A stretch of DNA of 64,000 nucleotides from Oreohelix idahoensis (Eukaryota; Mollusca; Gastropoda; Stylommatophora; Oreohelicidae). Location of the stretch: contig JAMPIV010004265.1 of assembly GCA_024509875.1 (NCBI GenBank), forward strand, positions 434,001-498,000, read 5' to 3'. How positions within the stretch are numbered: position 1 is the first letter of the stretch; each line of letters begins with the position of its first letter. The notes below the pieces were generated by a model. The model was not told the DNA's origin. It saw only the letters and a list, made by a program, of their open reading frames with translations, and did not search any database. This document shows positions 54,575 to 64,000 of this stretch, in pieces. Both the position numbers and the translations under genes were made by a program.

Positions 54575-55393
54575 CATCCATGCCAAAACTATTACTTCTA
54601 TTTTTAGAGCTTGATGGAGGCTGAATCTGTGGCGGAAGAGGTAGTCCACCGCCGGAAGAGCCCCGTCGTGGTGTTGGGGGCCGAATATTTGGTGGGCCTG
54701 ATCGACCAATTGTGCCCCCTGCAGTTGAATCTGCTGTTCTTTGAGGAGGTGGTGGTGGCACCCCACCTCTGTTAGGAGGAGGAGGAGGAGGGGCAGCACC
54801 CCTTGAAGGTGGTGGAGGCGGTGCCCTTGCTGGGCCAACCACTACACTTTCACTGTCTCCTGGAGGTGGTGGGGGCAGAGGCCGTCCCACCATACTATTA
54901 GGTCTATTTGCATTTGATGGAGGTGGTCGAACAGGGGGTGGAGGAGGGGCTGCAGCTGAAGAGGGAGGTCCTCCATATGACACAGGAGGCTTAGGCACTG
55001 AAGACTGGTATGGTGAGGAGTGAGATGCAAGACCACCTGCTAATGGTGAAACAGTAGTGGGGCAGGTGTGTGAACTGTTACTTTCTTCATCCACAGAAGA
55101 ACTACTGAACTTTCTGAAGGCATCCGAGTTCAGACGTCCAGGGGTTCCGCCATTGCTTGCCTTATTGTGGCTTGGAACGGGAGGAGGCGGTGGTCCAACA
55201 TTTCTTGGTTTGCCAGAATTAAAAGATTTAGCTGGCTGTGCAAATTTATTAACAGGGGGTTTATTGGTGCCTGGAGGTGGTGGAGGTGGACCACCATTTG
55301 AAAAGCGACTATTGTCATTGCTGCTTGCTTTAGTTGGTCCATTGGGCATGGAGCCTGGAGGTTTGAGTGCTGGGCCTCCAGCACCTCCTGGTA
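54575..55393 (-). CDS. WIP-family gene, large proline-rich exon
   Basis: 819-bp exon, acceptor TTCTACATTTCAG at 55394 and donor GTAAGT at 54574 on the minus strand. It encodes 273 residues rich in Pro, Ser, Gly and Asn: GGPPPPPPGTNKPPVNKFAQ, KPRNVGPPPPPVPSHNK, AAAPPPPPVRPPPSN, GRPLPPPPPGD and RAPPPPPSRGAAPPPPPP. Such tracts bind profilin and SH3 domains; GRLNSDAFRKF and the Ser-rich block after it may be a regulatory segment. The exon ends FGM-D and joins in phase to the WASP-binding exon (Asp-Asp-Phe-Glu). WIP proteins escort WASP/N-WASP and promote actin assembly at the membrane. The N-terminal WH2 actin-binding exon is not in the window, so at least 8.6 kb of intron lies upstream. Which vertebrate paralogue (WIPF1-3) it matches most is unclear. 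Confidence 0.9.
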
Positions 55394-55738
55394 CTGAAAT
55401 GTAGAACATTTAAGATTTACACACCACTCTTTCTCTCACTTTAACACTAATGCAATTATCAAGGTACAAGGTAGCAAAATCTTTCTCATTCTTAACTCAT
55501 GAACTGGAATGAAACTATATTTTTCTATATAAATATCACAGCAGGCTTTTTAATTATCTGGGAAACTGCTGTTCTTTTACAGCTGTGTTGCAGATAAGGC
55601 AGGGGTTAGGTATGGGAAAATGACGTATGAAGCCTAATGGCTTATACTCAGAAGTACACTTGAGCATTTTGCAAATTGCACATAAAGAATATTAGATATA
55701 TATACTGTATAATATGTATGTATATAATAGAAAGTACA
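55394..55738 (-). other. WIP upstream intron
   Basis: No feature recognised before the Tigger element. Confidence 0.5.
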
Positions 55739-55740
55739 TA

Positions 55741-57194
55741 CAGTGCAGACCGCTTAAGGCGATCTCGGATGTGGCGAATTTCTGTTGTGAAGAACAATTT
55801 GTTTTTCCCCGGCAAATTTTCTTCTTTGTCTTTGTAAAAAATGTCCGGTTAAGCGGAATCCGTTTATCACGAATTTTCGGATATGCCGAACGATTAAATG
55901 TGTCCCGACTATATAATTTGATCTGCTTAAGACGAACTTTTTTCAAATACAGTACCTGGACATTTGTACAACTTTTCGGCTATTTTCGGAAATTGCGCGC
56001 TTCGTCGATGTTAGAATTTGAGTTATTTCCCCTCTAAAAATGGCTGGAAAGTTAAAATCCATATCTTTGAAAAGAAAGATTGAGCTATTACAAGAAGTGG
56101 AAAATAGTGGCAAAAAGAAAATGGAAATAGCAAAGGAATTCGACATTCCAAAATCAACGCTTTCAGGAATTATTAAAAAATAAGGATCGGTACAGAAAAA
56201 TGTTTTATGGTGGACAAGTTCATTGTCACAGAATGAAGAACCGAAAAGCGGCGTGTGATGTTGTTGACACGGCACTCCTAAAATGGTTCACCATGGCGAG
56301 ATCAGCTAATGTTCCTGTAAATGGACCTATATTAACTGCAAAGGCAGAAGATTTAGCACTTCTGGAAGGTTGGACTGGCTGGAAATGTAGTCCTGGCTGG
56401 TTGGGTCGTTTTAAAAAACGGCACATTACTTACAAAGCTTTGTGTTGGGAAAGGCATTCTGTTAATGAAACGACTACCGAGTCATGGACGGAGGAGGTGC
56501 TAAAACCAGCCATGAGTAGGTATAATTCCGCTGATGTGTTTAATGCTGATGAAACTGGATTGTTTTGGAGATTGCTGCCTGACAAGACTTTTTCCTTCAG
56601 AAATGAAAAGTGTCATGGGGGGAAAAAATCGAAAGAAAGAATCACAGCTGTTGCGTGTACAAATATGGATGGTTCAGAAAAATTGCCATTAGCCTACTTG
56701 TAATCGGTAAATTCAAAAATCCACGCTGTTTTAAAGGTTTGAAAAAATTGTGTGTTGATTATGCAGCTAATTCAAAAGCCTGGATGACATCAGACATTTT
56801 CACCAAGTGGCTACATGCATTTGATCATTCTATGGAACGTCAACATCGCAAAGTTCTTTTGGTGCTTGACAACTGTTCAGCCCACCTAAATGTTCAAAAT
56901 CTAAAAGCAACAGAACTTTCATTTTTACCACCAAATGCGACATCCAAACTTCAGCCTTGTGACCAAGGTATTATTCAAAATCTGAAGGTTCATTAAAGGT
57001 CAGCAATGTTGTCCAAACTTGTAGTTCACATTGATGCAGACTTGGTTGCTGAAGACTTCAAGATAACCCTTCTGGACGCTATTGTTATGTTGAAATCTGC
57101 ATGGGGTAAAGTGTTGCCTTTGACTATTGCAAACTGTTTTCGAAAAGCAGGCTTTAAAGTTGGAGATGATACAGATTGTCGTGAATTATTCTAA
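55741..57194 (+). pseudogene. Tigger/pogo-type transposase, decayed
   Basis: The left end CAGTGCAGACCGCTTAAGGC follows TA, as in Tigger ends, and GGTTAAGCGGA-type sequence follows. Coding starts at ATG 56040: LKRKIELLQEVENSGKKKME and IAKEFDIPKSTLSGIIKK form the first helix-turn-helix. After a shift come the CENP-B-type DNA-binding part (WKCSPGWLGRFKKRH) and DVFNADETGLFWRLLPDKTF (first Asp). After another shift LLVLDNCSAHLNVQN (second Asp) and FLPPNATSKLQPCDQGIIQN (third Asp) appear, followed by a stop at 56994 and GDDTDCRELF. The DDD triad is legible but at least two frameshifts and one stop inactivate it. The right end was not found. Confidence 0.8.
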
Positions 57195-59540
57195 TCCCCA
57201 TATATAAATTAAAACGTAAATGCAAAGCCTAACAAATAAATTTAATAAAAGGAAAGAAGAATGGTAAAGAACAGTGCTGTCACAATGACTGTACTCGAAA
57301 TCCCCCTTGTTTTCTACTTCGTCGGCAAAATTGTAACGCTTTCACGTTGATAGTAAAAGCCTACTGTGTCGCTGCACGCTTTCTTCAATGAAACGTGTAC
57401 TGTATTTCTTGGAAAAACCTTGAGATACGCAAGCTGATCAATGACCTAAATTTAATATTTCATTCATTCCATTTTATACACGGCGTAACTAAAAGACAGA
57501 TGGACTAAAGGATAGCGAGAAGGGAGAGGCAGAAAGCAGGGACACGTGCAACACTAAACACGCGTCGCGCGATACACAATTGCTGCCATCACGCGTGTAA
57601 GGCCACATGCACTAACTTTATTTCAAATCGACAGTGATAAAATTCACTACCCATACCAGAGTTAGGTTTTAAAATCCTGAAAAACGCTTATTGGGAATTA
57701 TGACATTATACCGGTTTACGTTTGAAAACATGACAGTACCCAGACACCCTCAAGTTTGGAAGTGAGAGGTAGTAACAGCACGACTATCCTAGAAGAAAAT
57801 GCATATTGGCTCCATTAAATTCGTATATTTGGGTTCCTTAGGGTTTGCTGACAAAGAATATGTAAAACGTTACGCAAATAGTCTAGGAATTACCAAGTTA
57901 TGGCCAAAATAAAATAGTGGGGGTGCCTGACAGCATGAAATCATTTCTGCTCATAAAATTTTTTTATAACGTGTTTGAAAAAACATTACGTTACGGAAAT
58001 AGCCTACCATGTTAACTCCTATTTGATTGGAGCGCAACAAATGAAAGACTAAACACAATTGGTCGGACTATAAATACTATCTTATGTTGTCAGGGGAAAC
58101 GTGAGAAAGGGGTACTTTTTTGAAAAGATGTGTAGACATGGTTTGATTGGGTAGAGCTACGAATATACTCAATTCAGAGCGTCTGTTCATTGCCACATCT
58201 TGTAATAAACCTACTAAGAAACAGTACGTTGAGCACCAGTGTATATTTTTTATAAAATAAAGCCTGGGACATCGGCAGATCGGAGTTGTGCTATATTCAT
58301 TGCCAGTCAACGAAACTGTTTATTATTATTTCCATGAATTGTGGTAAGCTTAAAATATTCAATATCTTTTAATGAAAATTGAATGTAAATTGATAATTTA
58401 TGTCTGTATATATGTGTGGTTCAGTAGCGAACATGATGTAAAGCCTATAGTGCTCCAGCCTGAACAGAAGGTGTCGGAGGAAAGTAAAACTGCATGGAAT
58501 GGCCAAACAGTACACTGACACCTAGATTATTAACTAGAAAGAAATAATGCTGGAATTGCAGAGGCGTAGTAACCATTAGGGAGGGAAATACTGGTATAAA
58601 GTATTTCAGATGAAGCTGACAGTTGGCCTAACGCTCTGAACTCAATGTTTGTGATGTATTGTGCTCAGTGTAGAAATAGAGTATAAATTAGTTCTGACGT
58701 AGAAGGTACAACCTTCTTGTTTCAACCAGGACCGTGGTCTTAAAGTTTATTGAGAGCAGCACCTGGTCAGAGCTTTGCTGAAGCCAGAGTGTGGACAGGC
58801 AAACTCCTTGGTCCCATATAGCAACCAGTGGGTGGCTCCAGAACTCATTTAAAAGTAATCGAAGCAGAGGAGTCTTTTACTGCAGTCATCACGCAAGATA
58901 AGAGAGTGTGGCCATGGAGCTCAACATTATGCCACCATGGCACTCTCGCTGCAGCAAACTGGTCATGATGACAAATACCAACAGTTGAACAAAACAAAAC
59001 CAGTATTAACCTCATATTACCACTAACACAACTGGGATACCCAGGTCCCTTACATAGGTAATTAAAATTTGACCCCTATTTGAATCAGGACACATATTTC
59101 ATGACAGCACTGATCACCGCTTTAGGATCCTTGGTGAGGTGTATCGTGGATTGGAGAAAGAAAGATTGGTAGGCAAGTAGAGAAGAGAGAAGGTAGCCTC
59201 TTAGAATTCCACTTATGTAGTGTGTTCAAGCCCCAAATTTAACCCATGAGTGGGGTTTGGGTTGGTGTTGACCAGAGCATGGTCCACTCGCCGGTATATT
59301 GCGCCTACACCTTAGGATGAGTCCCAAACAACTCCCGACCCAGTTATACCGCCAGGCACTCGGTCGCCCCCATAGCAAACTCTGTGAAAACGGGGTCACC
59401 ACGTGAAGGTGCTGCTATGGACACATTTGTACAGGAGAGGCCATATGCTAGGAGCTTACTACAAGACAATAGCTTCCGCGGCGCTCACTGCACCTGGATA
59501 TGAGAGGCTGTGTGTTTGCATCAACATCCATTGATGTAGG
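57195..59540. other. No gene seen; one dispersed repeat
   Basis: Segment 58675-58770 (AGAAATAGAGT, CCGTGGTCTTAA, TATTGAGAG) is paralleled at 60880-60960. The rest is unassigned. Confidence 0.5.
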
Positions 59541-59549
59541 TGGGACGTC

Positions 59550-59850
59550 AGAGCCCGAACCCTACATAGACCCCATCGTGATGGTTAGGTACTAGATTTA
59601 TTATCGCAACAAGTGAGACACCAATATCATTATCATTTTCTCTCCTTTTGGAGCAAGGAGCCATCATTGCAGCTGAACCCCTGTAGGAAACCAGAACCAA
59701 GCCCTCACATGCTCTTGCAATGGTGGTTTTTGTGGCAATTTTTTTTACAATGGGGAGGTTGCCAACCTCATACACAACCTCATATTAGTTGTCTTGTATG
59801 ACATGCCCCAGGGAGAAGCCCCATTCTTTCTGTTTCATCCCCGCTCCCCG
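59550..59850 (-). repeat. SINE-1 copy
   Basis: Reverse complement of the SINE-1 blocks: GCATGTCATACAAGACAACT, GAGGTTGGCAACCTCCCCAT and, near the 3' end, GCTCCAAAAGGAGAGAAAATG followed by a GATGATAATG-type tail. The 75-codon minus frame in it is not a gene. Confidence 0.7.
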
Positions 59851-61250
59851 AACTACACAGGCCAAAACACACAATATACCATTTCTCAGCAAGCCCAAGA
59901 CTGTTTGATCTTCCTGCAGCCTTAGTGCAGATTTCCATTTCTTCAAGTGCAGATTTCCATTTCTTCAACTGAACAGCCAATCAAGATGCTGTTTGGTGAT
60001 TGTGGGCCACTGTGTATTAAAAACTGTGTAAACCTAACTCCCATACAATATTCCCAAACACAAGCACGCACATTTGAATTCACATTAATTTAATGTGCAT
60101 AAGACGTGACACAAAGGTGTACAATCAAACAAAACCATTGGTGTATAATCAAACAATAGGGACCGAAGACACAGCAAACGAGATGAATGCAGACAGCGAC
60201 TCACAAAGTGTTTTTTTAAGAGTGTGCAGATAATCACCGTAAACCCCAGAAAAATAATAAAATTTCGTGATATGAATGCCAAAATAATGTCTGTTTTAAG
60301 TACATGTCGTGAATAATTCACCCTATATATATTTAAAATCCGTAAACTAAAGCTTAAATTGTCAATAAAACGCTAAAGAAGATATGGTAATGAACGCTAG
60401 ACTGCTTGCATCTGGGTCAGCGAACCAGAGCTTATCAAGACCCTACTCCACCTCCAAGTGGTGGTCCTGGAAACAGGCTGCATCACTGCAGCCTGGCCGA
60501 GAGCGCCAAGATCGAAGAGGGAAGGCAAACCCAATCCCAAAAATGTCAAAGGCGCAAATATCGCAGCTTCAGGACGAACGAAGAAGAATCAAACAATAGA
60601 TTACACTATCACATAGGCCAAATACAGAACTGAAGCATGACATGAGCTGATTTGGACCCACTCCTTTAGCAGTGAGAAACAAGCATTGTGACAACTCTGC
60701 CACTCAGGAACAATAAAGTAGAATTTAAAACCTTGGTCAATCACTAAAACAAACACGTAACTCGTTTGTGAATATGATAAAGTAAGAAATGAGGAGAACT
60801 GCAGGTATGAAAATAGGTAACTTTGTCTTACCTGGACAAAGAAATTACCTACATTCTGTTTGGTTGGAATTGTGCTCATTTAGAAATAGAGTTAAATTAT
60901 TCATTACGTGAAGGTCAGGGCTTTGTTTCAGCCGTGGTCTTAAGATCCTATTGAGAGGAGCATATTTAGCATACCACATGGTCTTTGACTGGGACAAACG
61001 GCCAAAACAAAAACCTTGTGGTAGTAACATATGCAATATCTTTGACCTGTGTCCTAGTACAAACAAAGTAAGGCATTCTGAACAATGAGAAATTTGTCGT
61101 TTCCCAAAGCATTTCTTTATGTTAGGGCTCACTGGACTGATATCAATGGCAACCAAGGACTGATATGAATGGCAATCAAAATATAACATACTAACTTGTG
61201 AGAAATCTGACTTTCCCAAGCATTTCTTTGCATTAGGGCCCATTATCAGG
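59851..61250. other. No gene seen
   Basis: A 20-bp direct duplication (GTGCAGATTTCCATTTCTTC) occurs at about 59928 and 59948. The segment 60400-60600 (CCTCCAAGTGGTGGTCCTGG) has an open frame but no domain. Dispersed repeat partner at 60880-60960. Confidence 0.5.
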
Positions 61251-61251
61251 G

Positions 61252-61310
61252 TGGCTGAAAAGTCACTTCCTAGTTTTAAATTGTTATATTCTCACTTGTC
61301 TACATTGGAT
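61252..61310 (+). repeat. mariner-like end relic
   Basis: CAGGGTGGCTGAAAAGTCAC and the next 30 bp resemble 28494-28552. No transposase. Confidence 0.35.
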
Positions 61311-61610
61311 ATATGTGAAACAAATGTCAAAACAAGGTGAAAAACGTGATAAAAGTTTGGAAATTGTGAACTGTTTACCAGTGGACCAACACTGTTCCTG
61401 ACATAAGCATAGCATCTTCAATATCCAGATGTTTTAACGACCAAGGGACGTCAGCTACTACAACGTCTCAAGCAAGGTAATTATAACTTAACGTGAAAAC
61501 AACAACCAGGACACCCAAACAAAAACATGATGAAACTGATCAAACAGTGACACTATACTTTTTTTTTTTTTTGTAAACTGTATAAAATCTTGTAAGATAT
61601 TGATATACCA

Positions 61611-63145
61611 ACATACATGCCACACCTCGGAGATGAAAAACCTGTACAAAAAATTCAAAAACCCTGTACAAAGACCAGCAAAACCTGTACAAACAAAAAA
61701 AAAGACAGAAAAAACGTATCAAAAGAGTTAATTCGTGTAAAAAAAATTTCAATTACAGCTGCATCATAAAAGCGTGGGGACTTTGCCTTTTAAAACAGGT
61801 CTTCATTTATTTTAAAACTCAAACAATATTTGTCCGAGTTTATTTTGCACTGTAAAAATGATGTGATCGTGTCATCATTTAGTCTATTTCTGCGCTTAAT
61901 TATCACTAACAGACCAGGAAATCCTGTGTTTGACAGGACCTTATCCTTTAGCACCCTGCATTGTTTTCCCGAAAAAATGTGCCCTGCAGCTGCATTCTTT
62001 TTCACAACACCCCCTTTTTTATAGTGGATGACTTGTAAATTCTATAGTTTTTTGGTCAATTGCTCTAATTTTTGGACTGTATAGAAATAAATGAATGATG
62101 AATCTGATGATATAAAATTTGTTTGTGTACATGTTAGATGTGATAGGAAGAGAGGTAGATGAAAAAAACGATTAAAAAATGTAAAAAAAAAATTTTTTAA
62201 TTAAAATTTTTTTTTTTAATTTAAAAAAAAAAACCAACAAACGAAGAGTCCTTTTCCTTTGCATCTCAATGAAAGTCATTTGACCAATACAAATCAAATG
62301 ACGATCTTTTCGTTACACCCATCATCAGTAGCAAAGCAACAAACGCCCTCGTCAGCAGTGACATTCGGCCGTAATCCTAAACCTAATCCGAAAACCTAAT
62401 TAAAGATAACCCCTAAAATTAAAGATATACATAACATCGTGTTTTATCCATTCTCTGTCGACCAGCTTGCCCAAGCATGAAGTGAGGTATATAATCTCAA
62501 TCAAGATGGTTGCTTGCTGTCCATATGCTGAAAGTTAAAACCCAAGAAGTTGTCTATTTGCCTTTGGCCCTATTTGACAAATCATCTCATTTCAGTTTCC
62601 GTAGTGCCATTCTCAACTGGAACCTAACCATCTTTAGGAGCATTTTGTCTAGTTTCCCTCTTTGTGTTTTATAATTACACTAAAAAATATACCATTACTT
62701 CATCACCACTTCCATCCACCATGGGTGTATGACATTCTACTTTCGTTTCCATCTCTGCCATCACCCATATTCTGAGAACCGATATTAGCGCTAATAAACA
62801 CAAAGATCTCCTTGTCATCGCATCGGAGTCAGAATCCATTAAAATTAGAGCGAAAATGGCCGCGTGTTCGATGCCGATTGATTGCGATTTAAAAAATTCA
62901 CAGAAAATAAACGCGGATACTCCCATTACTAAATAAAGATCGGAAACGGAAGCTAACTCTCTTGCAAATAACATTAAAAATGACGCAAATTACAGCTACG
63001 GTAGTGGCACAAGACGATCGATTTATATGTATGTTTAATAATTAGGCGAAAAAACCCGTACAGACGTTTGTATGGGCCGTACACATCTGAAAACGCAAAC
63101 ACTCCGTACAGATTATGGGTAAACCATAGCGTGTGGCATGTATGT
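61611..63145 (+). mobile_element. TIR element copy 2 (complete, non-autonomous)
   Basis: 1535 bp with perfect 15-bp inverted ends ACATACATGCCACAC (61611-61625) and GTGTGGCATGTATGT (63131-63145). Subterminal CCTGTAC-type boxes recur near both ends (AAACCTGTAC, AAACCCGTAC). Left 340 bp and right 140 bp match copy 1; the middle differs. It contains an AT-rich palindromic stretch at about 62180-62233 and no transposase. The superfamily is not recognised. Confidence 0.75.
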
Positions 63146-64000
63146 ACCAAGGTACTATATTTTTACTATACATCATTAATCAATAAAGTGCATTGATTCG
63201 TTTATAACTGCAGTTATTGAATTATTTAAACTACCAGTTATAATTTTGGTGTGTGGTCAAAGAAATATTAATAATTTAAAAGTGGTAGGGAATTGTTAGC
63301 TCAACTCACATATTTATATAACACCCTTGGAGCACAGGATAGGTCTAGCGAGAAGGTGACTTACTAAACAGCGTTTTTTTCTACAGCTAACATATTGTCA
63401 AACTGGGATGTACTGAGAATTCAATATAGCACAAATTTTATTTATACACTATAACTAAACAGATGGCTGTAATCCCCTAGTTAGCTTCAATTCATATAAA
63501 CCTGTTCATTTTCTGGCACTTTCTAGACAAATAAAGAGTGGTGCAGTGACCATGCATTGATACCAGTTATCTAATTACTACCCAGCACTCTAGAAGGCAT
63601 GCCAGAAAGGCAGCACCATTCTGCCATAACTCAACCTACTCTGGTACATTCCAATACAATTTTCAATGATCTAACACAAGGAATGAGTACTGCATCAGTT
63701 CGATCAAAACATTCTAGAGAACATAGCTTTAAGCCTCTCTGTTTGCAAATACACTTTCAAAAACTTTTATCTGAAATCCACTAGAGCATTTTGCAGCAAA
63801 AAAAAAAACAAAAAAACAAAAAAAAAACAAAAAAACAAAAACAAACATGTAACAGGAAGATTTCAAAATTATTTACGGATTTAGTTTATTTCAACTGTTG
63901 CAAAAATGGTAACATTACTGTGATAACAGAAGTATAGCATCGCAGACCTGTGTAATGATGATGATGTTTTGTCCATCGTATTCAATGAGTACCATTGACA
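63146..64000. other. No gene seen
   Basis: AT-rich, with an A-rich simple repeat (AAAAACAAAAAC type) at about 63799-63845. The 61-codon frame at 63599 has no recognised domain. Confidence 0.5.

Noticed and set aside
55057..55404. 115-codon Gly/Leu-rich frame on the plus strand
   Set aside because: Antisense of the proline-rich WIP exon.
60384..60633. Two overlapping frames with PTPPPSGGPG, considered as an upstream WIP exon
   Set aside because: On the plus strand while WIP is on the minus strand, and no WH2 motif or splice sites in register.

Overview
The window is animal nuclear DNA, AT-rich and dominated by transposable elements, with one recognisable host gene. Exon-intron structure with GT/AG sites, an actin-regulator gene of the WASP-interacting-protein (WIP/WIPF) family, RTE-like LINEs, SINE families and microsatellites all indicate a metazoan. 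The mix of elements (Gmr1-like Ty3 element, Merlin/IS1016, Tigger, piggyBac-like and hAT/ZMYM1-like remnants) would suit a mollusc or another lophotrochozoan, but the sequence alone does not prove the taxon.

Layout. 0-4.6 kb: fragments of SINE, Merlin transposase, a 45-bp minisatellite, hAT transposase and several LINEs. 5.2-6.4 kb: SINEs. 6.4-20.2 kb: a nested stack. A non-autonomous inverted-repeat DNA element (also present at 61.6-63.1 kb) is split by a 12.3-kb LTR retrotransposon (7609-19918, 5-bp target duplication ACGGC). That is interrupted by a LINE (LINE-B), which is itself interrupted by a 5'-truncated copy of another LINE (LINE-A, 12-bp duplication) carrying dense A-to-G changes. 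20.2-29.7 kb: mostly featureless AT-rich DNA with LINE/SINE scraps and (TA)n. 29.7-38.9 kb: a young LTR element (CCCAC duplication, nearly identical 1.54-kb LTRs) whose only long ORF encodes a 678-residue coiled-coil/basic protein and no polymerase. 42.7-55.4 kb: the last three coding exons of a WIP gene on the minus strand; its introns hold a piggyBac-like element split by a LINE (LINE-C), a LINE-A copy with a long open frame, a 50-bp minisatellite, and SINEs. 55.7-57.2 kb: a decayed Tigger transposase. 57-64 kb: SINEs, mariner-like ends, and the second copy of the inverted-repeat element.

Main points. (1) The 12.3-kb element encodes integrase upstream of reverse transcriptase, the unusual Gmr1-type order, and one continuous frame joins the integrase GPY/F end to the RT. 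(2) The LINE-A copy at 11962-12760 differs from its relatives almost entirely by A-to-G on the sense strand, which looks like ADAR-type editing of RNA before reverse transcription. (3) The 29.7-38.9 kb element resembles the plant TR-GAG type: LTRs, primer and polypurine sites, and one Gag-like protein. Host coding content is small; most open frames are transposon relics or low-complexity shadows.
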